Notes under the pieces: generated by a model
What the model was told of the DNA's origin: nothing
The model's database searches: none
Seen by the model: the letters and a program-made list of their open reading frames with translations, nothing else
DNA from: Solibacillus isronensis
Lineage (GTDB): Bacteria; Bacillota; Bacilli; Bacillales_A; Planococcaceae
Direction of reading: 5' to 3'
Assembly (NCBI RefSeq): GCF_023715405.1
Contig: NZ_JAMBOC010000007.1
Coordinates: forward strand, 1 to 64,000
DNA length: 64,000 bases
Shown here: positions 43,838 to 53,687 of the stretch, one piece after another
Position numbering within the stretch: the stretch's first letter is position 1
How the letters are laid out: every line of letters begins with the position of its first letter
Position numbers and translations under genes: made by a program

Positions 43838-44356
43838 ATGCAGCCATTGATCAAGAAGATAGAAGCTCTTGTCATCTCGATTAGCGTTCAGTCAGGTATT
43901 GGTATTATTGAAGCAATAAGTGAAAAAGACGGCAATAAGAAAGTCATATTCCAAATTACATCAAAAACGCCTTTAATGACAAAGGACGGGTACCAAATTG
44001 GGGCATCTGCCATTCCTGTTAAGGCGAAAATTATTGCCTTTATTGATTCCAGAAATCCTTTGCCGATGGTTTCCCCGCCGCATACAACACCACTATTGAT
44101 CATTTTTGATCAGTTTGATAAAGATGGCGAAGTATGTGTCGGTGCATTTGACCGGCAACTTTACTGTGATCAGCTGAAGCTTAAACTCCATGTCAGTGAA
44201 AAAACAGAAATAGTCGATTTGACTGGAAAGCGCGTGGATCAGAAAGATTTGGAAGGAAAGATGCTGTTCGTTTTTTATGACCGTGCAACAAAAAGCAAAC
44301 CAGTGCAGGCCAATCCATCAAAAATTATCGTGACCTCTATTTTGCATAACGAATAG
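43838..44356 (+). CDS. protein of unknown function
   Basis: A 172-residue soluble protein that I do not recognise. It looks beta-rich, with no signal peptide, membrane helix or obvious catalytic motif. A segment PLPMVSPPHTTPLLIIFD and a final PSKIIVTSI pattern are reminiscent of small beta-barrel proteins. It has a good ribosome site (AGGGGATGAAGCG) and codon use like the neighbours, so it is a real gene. It stands 110 bp after the formamidase gene with no clear terminator between, so cotranscription is possible. Confidence 0.7.
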   Translation: MQPLIKKIEALVISISVQSGIGIIEAISEKDGNKKVIFQITSKTPLMTKDGYQIGASAIPVKAKIIAFIDSRNPLPMVSPPHTTPLLIIFDQFDKDGEVCVGAFDRQLYCDQLKLKLHVSEKTEIVDLTGKRVDQKDLEGKMLFVFYDRATKSKPVQANPSKIIVTSILHNE

Positions 44357-44539
44357 TTATGATGCATATCGATTTCTATTGTCAGTACGTATGTTTTAAG
44401 CAATATTTCATACAAATTGCTGCAAATGAAACGATATGCTTTTTTTGTGGAATCAGCTTGAAGGAAAGTTAAAAAATTAAAAATGTTACATACACATTTA
44501 TTTTTTGGTATATTTTTGTATAGAAATAAGGTGGAAAAA

Positions 44540-45997
44540 ATGGAGGGATCTTTGTTGTTGCTTTCATTTGATGAGCAGCTCTTTCAACAGACGAATGGAC
44601 AAATAGGGGAAAAGCTAGAGCAAGCTTTGGAAGAAAAGTTTCTATTTGTAAAACAAACTGCGATTTGGGGCGCACCTATACAAAGCAATGAATTTTTGTT
44701 GGAGCAGGAGCGTGCAGAGAAGTTTTGCTTTCAGTTAATCAAAAACTATTGGGGAAGATTAGAATTATTTATTAATAATTCAGTTAATGAGACGAATACA
44801 GTGAATGAAAAAATGGAGCAGTTTTTTGCCAAGCAGCAAAACAGAAAAGTGTTATTTTCATTTTTACATACACAGGGGGAAGTGACATTTGACCAGCTGA
44901 TTGAATATATTTTTTCAAAGCCGGTCCCAGTAACACATATACAAACAGAGCTTAAGAAGATTTATGTGTACAAAGTGAACAATCTTTTTTTGGTGCAGCC
45001 AATTTACAGTACAAATGAGAAGTACTGGAACATAATTGGGGCAAAAAAGATTTATTCACTGTTTTTACAGGTCCCTTTAATGAAGATTACGAGACCTGTT
45101 GATATAATGAAAGATTTTAAAGCTTTGCTAGCCGGTCAATTGACGGCAAATCGGATTGCGACAATCATCCATAAGCTCGTACAAAAGATTGATTATGAAA
45201 ATCCTAAATCAGATGAAGTAAAGCAGCTGCACCTATTAAATGTCCGCACACATTTTACAAGCGGGCGACGCCATATGCTAAAGCTTCGAAAATGCATTCA
45301 GGCATTACTCGAAAATTGGTCTACCGGAAAGTTTGCATTGAATACGAAAGAGCAAACATTGCTTGGCTATATGTTGTTCCAGGAAGCGGTTTATAAAAGA
45401 GATTATCGGAGTATTTTACTTCAAGGAATGTATTTAATTGAGGAAGAGCGGATAAATAATCATGCGATTGAACTTGTTGTTGAATATGCGGATGTATTGA
45501 GCAGCATGAACCCGCAGCCCGATACACTTGTGAAAGATTACCGGAAAAACTACTTGGAGCATGTCTTTTATGAACTGATTAATAGTGTTGTTAAAGAAGA
45601 GCAGTTTGAGCTTGGGATAGAGCTGTTGAAAAATTATGAGCTTGCGTCATGTGCAGCCATATTTCAGCTCCTTCATGCCGATGAAACGGAAATGATTCTG
45701 CATATGATCGAGGCAACTGTTCAACGCGATATTGCACTATTCGTTGATGGTTCTCCACAAAATATCCGGGAATCGATCATTATTTGGCAACAGCAATATT
45801 TAAACAAAAACAGCGATTATTTTTGTATAGCAGAAATGACATCACAGCATATTTGCAATTTGTTGAAAATACTATTTTGGGCAGAAGAAGACCTGATAGT
45901 GGAGAAACTATTGGCAGTCTATAAGAAATATTTGCTCATACCGCATCATTTCCAATATTTGCGCCAGTTTATTGAGCGCCGTGTTGTACTATGCTAA
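44540..45997 (+). CDS. protein of unknown function, 485 residues
   Basis: A large, apparently soluble, mostly helical protein with no signal peptide and no motif I recognise. The N-terminal ~200 residues are mixed; the C-terminal ~250 residues are helix-rich and could be a repeat (TPR-like) fold. ATG 44540 is chosen because AAGGTGG lies five bases upstream; a longer frame back to 44483 has no ribosome site. Its base composition is normal for the window. It is convergent with the CoA-transferase gene. Confidence 0.7.
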   Translation: MEGSLLLLSFDEQLFQQTNGQIGEKLEQALEEKFLFVKQTAIWGAPIQSNEFLLEQERAEKFCFQLIKNYWGRLELFINNSVNETNTVNEKMEQFFAKQQNRKVLFSFLHTQGEVTFDQLIEYIFSKPVPVTHIQTELKKIYVYKVNNLFLVQPIYSTNEKYWNIIGAKKIYSLFLQVPLMKITRPVDIMKDFKALLAGQLTANRIATIIHKLVQKIDYENPKSDEVKQLHLLNVRTHFTSGRRHMLKLRKCIQALLENWSTGKFALNTKEQTLLGYMLFQEAVYKRDYRSILLQGMYLIEEERINNHAIELVVEYADVLSSMNPQPDTLVKDYRKNYLEHVFYELINSVVKEEQFELGIELLKNYELASCAAIFQLLHADETEMILHMIEATVQRDIALFVDGSPQNIRESIIIWQQQYLNKNSDYFCIAEMTSQHICNLLKILFWAEEDLIVEKLLAVYKKYLLIPHHFQYLRQFIERRVVLC

Positions 45998-46003
45998 TAA
46001 TGA

Positions 46004-46042
46004 AAAGGTGAAGCAATGCCTATGCATGCTTCACCTTTGTTT
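46004..46042. terminator. bidirectional terminator
   Basis: AAAGGTGAAGCA (46004-46015) pairs perfectly with TGCTTCACCTTT (46027-46038), followed by GTTTTATTG. It lies between convergent genes. Confidence 0.88.
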
Positions 46043-47226
46043 TATTGTAATACGCCATCGTTTGTTAGCTGTTCAATTTGCTCTTTTGTATAGCCGTAAG
46101 CAGTTAAAATTTCCTCGGTATGTTCACCTATTTTTGCCCCGACATGTTTGTAAGTCGGTTCAGCACCGCTTATTTTCAAGGCTGTTCCAATTTGGCGCTG
46201 CGAGGATCCGTCCGGTTTCTGAACATCTACAAGCATATTCCGTGCTTTGATTTGCGGGTGTTCGCAAGCTTCGTCAAATGTAAGAACCGGCTCCACACAT
46301 CCATGGAAATCTTCATTGAAAATTTCAAGCCATTGATCAAATGTTTTCGAGCAAAATGCATCAGTAACTGCTTCTTTAAAACGTTGCTGTGTATAGTAGG
46401 AGTCATTAAATGTGCTGTCGATCAGTTCCGGAATGCCAAGCGCTTCACATAGGAGTTTGCGGAATTGTGGCTCCAGGCTACCGACTGAAAAGTAACGACC
46501 GTCTTTCGTCCGGTAGTAATCATAAAATGTTCCACCATTTAAAATTTCATCTTCCGGCTGAGGTGGACGGCCGCTTCCGAGATATTGCGTCCCATATAAA
46601 GCATTCATCGAAAACATCGCATCGGTCATCGAAACATCGATAAATTTCCCTTCACCGGTTTTTTCACGGTTAAGAGCAGCCGCTAAAATTCCGATAGCAG
46701 CATGCATTGTCCCGCCTGCAATATCCGCTATTTGAATGCCCATAGCCACAGGTTTTTTATCCTTTAAACGGGAATGATTGAGCACTCCGCCAATTGATAA
46801 GTAGTTATTATCATGGCCTGGCCGCGTTGCATATGGTCCGGTTTGCCCATAGCCTGTAATTGCACAGTAAATGAGGCGCGGATTGTATTCGCGCAATGTT
46901 TCATAGTCGATTCCTAGGCGCTTCATCACACCAGGACGGAACCCTTCAATGACAATGTCGTAATCTTGTATAAGCTTTTTAATAATTTCAATGCTCTCCG
47001 CAGACTTTAAATTTAGCTGCAAAGATTTTTTTGAACGGTTTAAATGCTGATGGAAGTAAGATTCCTTGTCCTCATCATACGGCGGCATAATCCGCATTAA
47101 ATCAACACGGCGCTCTGACTCCACATGAATCACATCTGCCCCGAGATCCGCAAACATCATGGACGCAAGCGGTCCAGGCAATAGAGAAGAAAAATCCAAA
47201 ACTTTTAACCCATTTAAAATAGTCAT
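46042..47226 (-). CDS. class III CoA-transferase (CaiB/BaiF family)
   Basis: A 394-residue family III CoA-transferase or alpha-methylacyl-CoA racemase-type protein. Characteristic parts are the start LNGLKVLDFSSLLPGPLASMMFADLGADVIHVE (in pieces), NRSKKSLQLNLK, VIEGFRPGVM, the AITGYGQTGPYA block and MGIQIADIAGGTMHAA, with the aspartate that forms the CoA thioester or acts in racemisation. ATG 47226 is chosen over 47232 for better spacing from AAGGGGG. The acyl substrate is unknown; no acyl-CoA dehydrogenase or ligase adjoins it. Confidence 0.88.
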   Translation of the reverse strand: MTILNGLKVLDFSSLLPGPLASMMFADLGADVIHVESERRVDLMRIMPPYDEDKESYFHQHLNRSKKSLQLNLKSAESIEIIKKLIQDYDIVIEGFRPGVMKRLGIDYETLREYNPRLIYCAITGYGQTGPYATRPGHDNNYLSIGGVLNHSRLKDKKPVAMGIQIADIAGGTMHAAIGILAAALNREKTGEGKFIDVSMTDAMFSMNALYGTQYLGSGRPPQPEDEILNGGTFYDYYRTKDGRYFSVGSLEPQFRKLLCEALGIPELIDSTFNDSYYTQQRFKEAVTDAFCSKTFDQWLEIFNEDFHGCVEPVLTFDEACEHPQIKARNMLVDVQKPDGSSQRQIGTALKISGAEPTYKHVGAKIGEHTEEILTAYGYTKEQIEQLTNDGVLQ

Positions 47227-47268
47227 ACCCATCCCCCTTATGTGTTGAACAGTTGTTTTTGTAAGAAA

Positions 47269-47403
47269 TATTGAATGTTAAGTGTGGAAAGTAGAAACCC
47301 TTTGCCGGAAAGTAGATACTTTTGGCGTAAAAGTTGAATCAAATTAAGTAAAAGTAGAAAGTATTGATGACAAAGTGGAAAGTTCTGAGTGAAAAGTAGA
47401 ACC
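47269..47403 (+). repeat. intergenic 21-bp-period array, AAAGTAGA units
   Basis: AAAGTAGA-like words start at 47290, 47311, 47332 (AAAGTTGA), 47353, 47374 (AAAGTGGA) and 47395, exactly 21 bp apart each time; a degenerate copy may begin at 47269. The differences inside the word fall on third positions of one reading frame (Lys-Val-Glu/Asp heptads), but that frame has stops at 47347 and 47392 and no ribosome site. The period and the TAGAA-type core are shared with the arrays at 10658 and 28603. Confidence 0.8.
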
Positions 47404-47924
47404 AACCCAAAATGAGAGCTTTAAAAAGCTAAATATGCCAACAATTTTAATAAAATGTAAATATAAGAAAAAGAGTCCCCTTATTTTCTAATTCTCTATT
47501 ATCTATTATATTTTAAATACTCTGAAAATTATAGTGCGAAAATAAGCAAATTGTGCAGAAATATAGGAAAAACAACCAGACGTAGTTTGCTATCTATTTT
47601 TTGAAAAAAATAATCACGGTAAGGAATAAAATGTAATTTTAGTGAATATTAACTAAGTATAGAAACCCTATTAAAGATTAGAAAGTTTTTAGCTAGGGTA
47701 AAGTATGGATGGTTGGCTATTTATTTATAGAACGATTTTGCTTTATGACTTTCAAGGTCAGAGCAATGTCGTTCCTTTTTTTGTCCAAATTTAAAAATCC
47801 AGAATTAAAATGAAAAACTCCATAAATTTCATACAGTTTTGCGCACCGTTAGCCGATATAAACAACAGAAGTTTTTACTAGATTGAACATGTTACGACAT
47901 TTCAAAAGGGAGGGATTTTCTAAC
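47404..47924 (+). promoter_or_regulatory. long AT-rich leader of the SLH-protein gene
   Basis: About 520 bp with no gene. ACCCTA (47665-47670) can pair with TAGGGT (47694-47699). A hairpin at 47731-47773 (AACG..GCT..GAC / GTC..AGC..CGTT) is followed by seven T's (47776-47782), so it looks like a terminator or attenuator. At 47852-47859 is an exact GCCGATAT, the -10 box of flagellar-type sigma-D promoters, with a weak TACA at 47832-47835 as the possible -35. A strong AAAAGGGAGGG site precedes the ATG. Expression from this leader is inferred, not shown. Confidence 0.45.
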
Positions 47925-50900
47925 ATGGACTCGAAAAAAGCACAAAAACTTTCAAAGGCAGCGGTTGCAACGGTTTTGGCGACAAGTGGTGTGCTAGTCG
48001 CAATGCCCCACCAGGCAAATGCCTATTCTTTCAGTGATTTAAATCCAAATGCGGATTATTATGAACCGATTATTGATTTAGCCAACCGTAAAATTGCAAC
48101 AGGCTATTCAAACGGTACATTTAAACCAAATGCAGCAATTACTCGTGAAGATGCCGCAAAAATGCTGGCACTGACGATTGATGTAAATATAACAAATCCA
48201 AAAAACCCCGGCTTTAAAGACGTGACGGTGAATAACCCGAACTACCGTTACATCGCCGCATTGGCAGAGGCGGGTGTCATTAATGGCTATTCAGATAAAA
48301 CCTTTAAACCAAAAGAGCCGATTACACGCGGACAAATGGCAAAAATTATAACGCTTGGCTTCAAGTTTGGCATTTCTACAAAACTTAATCACGGTTTCAA
48401 GGACGTTTCAAATAAAAATGCCAATGCGCATTTCATACAGACACTTTACGATCTGAATGTTACAAAAGGAAAAACACCTGTTTCATTTGATCCTTTTAAT
48501 ACCGTAACACGCGGGCAGATGGCGACATTTATTTGGCGTGCAGAAAAAGCGGACCGCGGCAATCCTGTTTATACAGTCGGGGATATTGTAGGGAATCAAA
48601 TATACATAAACGGTGTCGCGTACACGGTGGCATCCCATTTACGCAGTATTATTAATGCGGGAAATCAAAATGTATTAAAAGGTGCTTACATTGAAGGAAG
48701 CTATTCAGGAAAGACCCTTCAAAACATTTCGAAGCTGACGATCAATGCGAGCGGAACTTCCTCACGTTTACTGGCGCTTGATGGGGGCTATTCTTCGTTT
48801 GCAGGGGAGCTTGTCGTTCATGGAAGCTATGTGCGCTTCAAAAATATTAATTTTACCGGACGTGTAGAAGTTGCGGAAGCACCAAGACGTTCGCTTGGTG
48901 CACTAGAGAATGTGCGTATTGCAAGTATAGGAAACTTCGCATCGTTTATCGATTGGGGAACACCTACAGATCCGAAAAATGAAGATTTCCTCAACCCTAG
49001 TGAAAACGAGAATTTACAGAACAAGCCGGACCCGACAAAACCGGAGCACCTGCAAAAATACACAGAACGTATGGCAAACGTTAAGAAGTACGTGGACTTT
49101 GAAAACGCGGATATTCGTCAATTGTATGTAACTGCTGACCGTACATTTTTAAAGGCTAACTATGATATCGACCGCCTGACAGTACAAGGAAATGTAGCAA
49201 ATGTGGAACTGTATGCAAGCCCGAACGCGATGTATATCGATACGGACTACAATGTTTCTATTTATGGCGTTCATGATATTCAATACATGTATAAAAACAC
49301 ATTGAAAAATGTGCACCTGAATACAGACAGCACATATGATTATTATTACATTACATCAAGCAACGGCTTTACGAATCTTGGCACACATGCCTATATTTCT
49401 AAAGCGATCATTCCGAACAATAAAACCGTAAATGATGTGTTTGACGATTATAAAACGGATGACCCGAACATTGGCTATGTAGAGGATGAAAACGGAAAAG
49501 CGGTTGATCGTGATCCGGTGGAAAATACCATTGTTACTGACGTTACGTCTCCAACCATTACACAACTGGATGTGGCAGCCGGCGGATCAACAGCCGATGT
49601 GACATTAACAGCCGATGAAGATGGAACGTACTACTATGTCATTAAAAAGGCCAATGAAAAAGCGCCAACAATCAGCGAGATTAAAACAGGTGGTACAAAA
49701 TACAACGGAAATGGGCCCCTCGTAATGGACGAGCCTGTGAAATTTACGGTATCCGGCCTGGAAACGATGACGGACTATGTGATTTATGCGATTGTCATTG
49801 ATGATGCGGACAATGTTTCGGAGAAGGAGGAACAGGAATTCTCGACAATCGATAACCGACCACCGACATTCCGCCTCGATAAAGGCAAAACGATGTACGG
49901 CGGAAAGCGCGTGCAATTTGTCATTAAGGGAATTACCGAGCCGGGCGAATACTACTATTATATTCGTGAAAAGTCTCCAGTTACGATGCCGGATCCGACT
50001 GTCGATGAAATTATGAAGCGCTATACAGGAAAAGGGACTATTACAAAACCTGATGATATCGTCATTACCGAAACTAAATATGGTGCAACTCCGGCGATTG
50101 GTGATATTAAGCCAAATACAGAGTATGAAATTTATGCGGTGATGGTTGATAAATCGGGCAATAAAATGCGCAACCCTGCACCGAAGATTACGTTGAAGAC
50201 AGAAGCACCGGATACGACTTATCCGTATGTTATTAATTCAGAATTAATGCCTGCAAGTTCATCTAATTCAAATGAAGGTTATTTTTACATTTCAGTCAGT
50301 GAAGAGTTAGATAAAGCAAGTGCTGAAAATGTTAATAACTACGTATTATCAGGAACCGGTATTGTCAACATTACAGGTCAAAAGGAAATCAAACCAAGTG
50401 AAGTAGTTTACTTGAATAAACGTATTCGTATTAAAATTCCATCTGTTACAGCGTTAGTAAATGGGGATACAATTCGTGCGACGATATTGCCAGGAGTAAA
50501 AGACTTAGCGGAAAATGAATTTGAAAGTGCACTAACAGCTCCAGGAGGAAACCCGCCACGTAACTATGCGGTTTATAACCATACTGACGCATTAGCGCCA
50601 AAATTAAAGATCGATAAAGTTGAAGCTTCACCAACAGACAACAAATTTTTAATTGATGTAACGACTAATAAAGCTGGTACTTACTATTACATGATATTAG
50701 AGAAGGGATATTTTGATAAAAATTCTAATATTACACCACGCGATTTTGTCGATGAGTTTGATTCTGGAACAGTAACAGGGGCATTTCAATCAAATGGCTT
50801 AAATGATTATTTAGCTAAAGGTTCAGGACCGGCAGAAGTAGGTAAAATTAAGTTACCGCCTATTTCAAGACCAAGTGGAGTTAGTGAATTTAAAGATTAC

Positions 50901-52382
50901 GCCATTTATATTTTGCTGAAGGATCGTTCAGGAAAAATCTCAGTATGGGATCAAAAGACATTAATTACTGATACGAAACCACCTTTAACATCGAATTATA
51001 AAGTTCAACCACCTGTGACAGGTGATGATAGTTATAAAAATAAAACAGCTTTAATAACATTTAATGCTGATGAAAGCGGTACAATTCATGTTGCTGCAAT
51101 TCCAAAATATAAGAAGGATTTGCCGCCAAATAACAACAATTATATTTGGAATAAAGACTCTTCTGGAGAAAGTTATTTCAATACGGGTAGTGGCAAACTA
51201 GATACGGTACGTAGAGATATAAATATTATTGATGATATTAATACTTATAATAATGCTGCACGTTTGCAGTACTTTGAAGATTTTGGAAGTAAAGCAGGAA
51301 AATATATTTCGAAAGAATATGAGGTTGGAAACCCTACAGTAACAATTGAAAACCTTGACCCGCATATGGAATACAATTTTTTAATCGGTGTGGAAGATGC
51401 ATACGGAAACTTTACTGTTCGAAAAGTAGATGAGGACAAACCGTTAACCTCTTCAGATCAACCAAATGGCGAACTAATTGTTGAGAATTTTTATACAGAT
51501 GGTGTGAAACCGCATATTATTGATTCTACTCGAAATGATGTGGTTAAACCGATCGATCAAGAGTATGTTTTAGCGGAGAACGAAGCGTTAATTTATAGAG
51601 AAAAGTTAGATTCGAGTGATGCTGATCAATTGAAATTTACTATTACATTCAATGAAACAATAATGCGCCAAAATACGGTAAATAATTTTAATAAGAGTAG
51701 TTTAAATTCTTCCAACTGGAAAGGAATTTTAAATATTACAGGAGACGGTATATCAGAAGCTGATTTTGATTTTGTTTCTTATACTGAAGGAACTCCAGCT
51801 ACAACAAATCAATCTGCTTTAGTAATTAAAGCAAAAGATGTTACAACTGCTAATAAAACAATAACAGTTACAATGGATGACTCGGTTGATGTATATGATT
51901 ATAAAGGACATAATCGATTCGATATTTCCAAGATTGGTAAGTATATTTACCCGACTGAAGCACTTGCAGTTAATATTAAAGAAGTCACGAACTATGGAAA
52001 ATACTTTGTTCAAATTAGAGTAGAATCAAGTATCCCAGTTAAAAATGGACAACGCTTCTATTATGCAGTAATGAATAGTAATGCATCTACTCCACCAACC
52101 TTTGAAGATGCAAGAAGAGCTGCACAACGTGGTACAAAAATAACAGGTATGACTATAGCTGGAACAAATATTATGGACGAAGCTCGTGACGGAAGCAGAA
52201 TTTGGGATTTAACATTACCTTCCAATACAACAAATGTATTTGGTGGCGGACAAAAAATCTACTTCTTTACTGTCGATAACTTTGGTAATATAATTCAGGC
52301 GAAAAATTCAGACGGTACTGCAGATCATGTTGTTATTCCAACAAATGTGACTACACCCGCACCAAAACCTATTGAGGATTAA
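47925..52382 (+). CDS. SLH-domain surface protein with Ig/FN3-like repeats
   Basis: A 1485-residue exported protein. A signal peptide ends near QANA-YSF (about residue 33). Three SLH domains follow (roughly residues 33-205, with FKPNAAITREDAAKMLA, ITRGQMAKIITLGF and VTRGQMATFIWR), which anchor the protein to pyruvylated wall polymer. After a beta-helix-like region come several ~100-residue Ig/FN3-like repeats marked by a G-T/E-YYY(V/Y/M)I pattern. No LPXTG motif. Base composition drops from about 50-55% GC to about 30% near 50,220, within the gene. It is likely a surface-layer or adhesive protein. Confidence 0.88.
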   Translation: MDSKKAQKLSKAAVATVLATSGVLVAMPHQANAYSFSDLNPNADYYEPIIDLANRKIATGYSNGTFKPNAAITREDAAKMLALTIDVNITNPKNPGFKDVTVNNPNYRYIAALAEAGVINGYSDKTFKPKEPITRGQMAKIITLGFKFGISTKLNHGFKDVSNKNANAHFIQTLYDLNVTKGKTPVSFDPFNTVTRGQMATFIWRAEKADRGNPVYTVGDIVGNQIYINGVAYTVASHLRSIINAGNQNVLKGAYIEGSYSGKTLQNISKLTINASGTSSRLLALDGGYSSFAGELVVHGSYVRFKNINFTGRVEVAEAPRRSLGALENVRIASIGNFASFIDWGTPTDPKNEDFLNPSENENLQNKPDPTKPEHLQKYTERMANVKKYVDFENADIRQLYVTADRTFLKANYDIDRLTVQGNVANVELYASPNAMYIDTDYNVSIYGVHDIQYMYKNTLKNVHLNTDSTYDYYYITSSNGFTNLGTHAYISKAIIPNNKTVNDVFDDYKTDDPNIGYVEDENGKAVDRDPVENTIVTDVTSPTITQLDVAAGGSTADVTLTADEDGTYYYVIKKANEKAPTISEIKTGGTKYNGNGPLVMDEPVKFTVSGLETMTDYVIYAIVIDDADNVSEKEEQEFSTIDNRPPTFRLDKGKTMYGGKRVQFVIKGITEPGEYYYYIREKSPVTMPDPTVDEIMKRYTGKGTITKPDDIVITETKYGATPAIGDIKPNTEYEIYAVMVDKSGNKMRNPAPKITLKTEAPDTTYPYVINSELMPASSSNSNEGYFYISVSEELDKASAENVNNYVLSGTGIVNITGQKEIKPSEVVYLNKRIRIKIPSVTALVNGDTIRATILPGVKDLAENEFESALTAPGGNPPRNYAVYNHTDALAPKLKIDKVEASPTDNKFLIDVTTNKAGTYYYMILEKGYFDKNSNITPRDFVDEFDSGTVTGAFQSNGLNDYLAKGSGPAEVGKIKLPPISRPSGVSEFKDYAIYILLKDRSGKISVWDQKTLITDTKPPLTSNYKVQPPVTGDDSYKNKTALITFNADESGTIHVAAIPKYKKDLPPNNNNYIWNKDSSGESYFNTGSGKLDTVRRDINIIDDINTYNNAARLQYFEDFGSKAGKYISKEYEVGNPTVTIENLDPHMEYNFLIGVEDAYGNFTVRKVDEDKPLTSSDQPNGELIVENFYTDGVKPHIIDSTRNDVVKPIDQEYVLAENEALIYREKLDSSDADQLKFTITFNETIMRQNTVNNFNKSSLNSSNWKGILNITGDGISEADFDFVSYTEGTPATTNQSALVIKAKDVTTANKTITVTMDDSVDVYDYKGHNRFDISKIGKYIYPTEALAVNIKEVTNYGKYFVQIRVESSIPVKNGQRFYYAVMNSNASTPPTFEDARRAAQRGTKITGMTIAGTNIMDEARDGSRIWDLTLPSNTTNVFGGGQKIYFFTVDNFGNIIQAKNSDGTADHVVIPTNVTTPAPKPIED

Positions 52383-52415
52383 CCAATATTTTTCTTGGAA
52401 ATTATACTAATTCCA

Positions 52416-52458
52416 AACCAATCCCACAAAGCGAAAGCTGCATGGGATTGGTTTTTTA
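52416..52458 (+). terminator. rho-independent terminator of the SLH gene
   Basis: ACCAATCCCA (52417-52426) pairs with TGGGATTGGT (52443-52452), followed by a T run. Confidence 0.9.
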
Positions 52459-52904
52459 TTTTGTATTAATTTTTAAGTACAGCCCCCCCCGATTTTTAAA
52501 GTTGTTTGCTCTTCATTATAAAATGCCTCTTTTTAACCTTCTTCACAACGTTTTCATAATATATATAGCGATTGAATTATGAAAAGGATATTGGAGTGAA
52601 ATTTATTTAAGTAATCACAGTTAGGTGTTTGTTGTTATTTTTGGTTTTAAAATAACAGCAAAAACTACCTTTATTTAAGATTGCCACCCCCTATTTCCGG
52701 AAAGGCATGCTTATTAAACAGCCCTGTAGTACAAAGGCTCAGCCCGTTAAACCTCATAGTTACTTCATTACTAAAAGACAATTTAGTACGCTCGGGTTAA
52801 ATGCCGTTAATGTAAAGTTTTAAAACAGTGGGCGCTTTACCTCTTTATTAAAAAATTCAATTCATATTATTTCAGTAAGCTAAAAATAGGAGGAGTATAA
52901 CATC
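52459..52904. other. gene-free region upstream of the cotB-like gene
   Basis: About 445 bp, AT-rich, with a run of eight C's near 52483-52490. No gene, no clear promoter pair and no strong repeat was seen. A CATATTATT at 52863 resembles a sigma-K -10 box but has no AC at the right distance. Confidence 0.4.
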
Positions 52905-53414
52905 ATGAACAGAGACTTAATGCTTTCGCTTGTCGGGAAAGTTGTAAAAATCGACAGAGGTGGTCCAGAGTCACGCGTTGGAATGTTGCTGGCAGTAGAT
53001 GGGGATTATTTTGTGCTATTCACGAAAGATGACGGTGTTGTTTACTACAAAATGCAACATGTAAAGAGTATTACACTTCATGCTAAAGGCAGTCTAGACA
53101 AAGGGTTCGAAGGAAATGAAAATATGGGTTACTACCAAGGCGAAGATTTCAAGTCCGTCATTTCGAATTTTAGACATAGTTGGGTAAAGGTAAACCGCGG
53201 AGGCCCGGAATCACTTGAGGGAATTTTAAATGAGGTAGAAGACGATTACGTAACGATTTTCTCTAAAGAAGAAGTTATCCAGCTTTCAATGTTCCATATT
53301 CGAAATATCAGCTTCGGTGTAAAAGAAGAGAGCCAAGAAGAAGGCCAAGAAGCTCAAAGTCAAGAAGCAAAAAGCAGTACGAATACAAAGTCCTCAGGGA
53401 ACAGAAGAAAGTAA
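52905..53414 (+). CDS. cotB: CotB-like spore coat protein
   Basis: A 169-residue protein with two CotB-type repeats, each built on V(K)-(I/V)-x-RGGPES-x-x-G followed by DY(F/V) and a closing (M)QHVKSI or FHIRNISFG. The first is at residues ~8-60, the second at ~90-140. CotB of B. subtilis has three such repeats and a serine-rich tail; here the tail is short, with Glu/Gln/Ser and a basic end (GNRRK). It is probably an outer spore-coat protein made late in the mother cell. AGGAGGAG precedes the ATG. Confidence 0.85.
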   Translation: MNRDLMLSLVGKVVKIDRGGPESRVGMLLAVDGDYFVLFTKDDGVVYYKMQHVKSITLHAKGSLDKGFEGNENMGYYQGEDFKSVISNFRHSWVKVNRGGPESLEGILNEVEDDYVTIFSKEEVIQLSMFHIRNISFGVKEESQEEGQEAQSQEAKSSTNTKSSGNRRK

Positions 53415-53483
53415 TACAGTACTTAGCCACTTAAAACTCATTAAACTAATATTCGCACCAAAATTCCAAAAGAAGGAGGTGAA

Positions 53484-53687
53484 ATGGTGCTCATTTTATT
53501 TATAATCCTCTACTTCACAATAGTGGGAGGTTTATTTTATAAATTATATATTTCAGCTCCAATTGAACAAAGAATAGTCAACGGGCCGGGAGTCGAACCA
53601 GTACTGGAACTAGAGAAAGAATTCGCACATGAACCAGTAAGATCGAAATTTATTAGTAATGAGGCGGCGGATATTAATGTGGGATAG
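53484..53687 (+). CDS. small single-helix membrane protein of unknown function
   Basis: A 67-residue protein with one N-terminal membrane helix (about residues 2-22) and a short, charged tail; I do not recognise it. It has a strong ribosome site (AAGGAGGTGA), lies 70 bp after the cotB-like gene and overlaps the transporter gene by 11 bases, so it is translated together with it and may be an accessory peptide of that transporter. Confidence 0.65.
   Translation: MVLILFIILYFTIVGGLFYKLYISAPIEQRIVNGPGVEPVLELEKEFAHEPVRSKFISNEAADINVG

Noticed and set aside
47290..47466. Protein-coding gene for a Lys-Val-Glu heptad repeat
   Set aside because: Two in-frame stops and no ribosome site; kept as a repeat only.
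47640..47783. Cyclic di-GMP or other known riboswitch in the SLH leader
   Set aside because: Some paired segments exist, but the conserved cores of GEMM or other classes I know could not be found.
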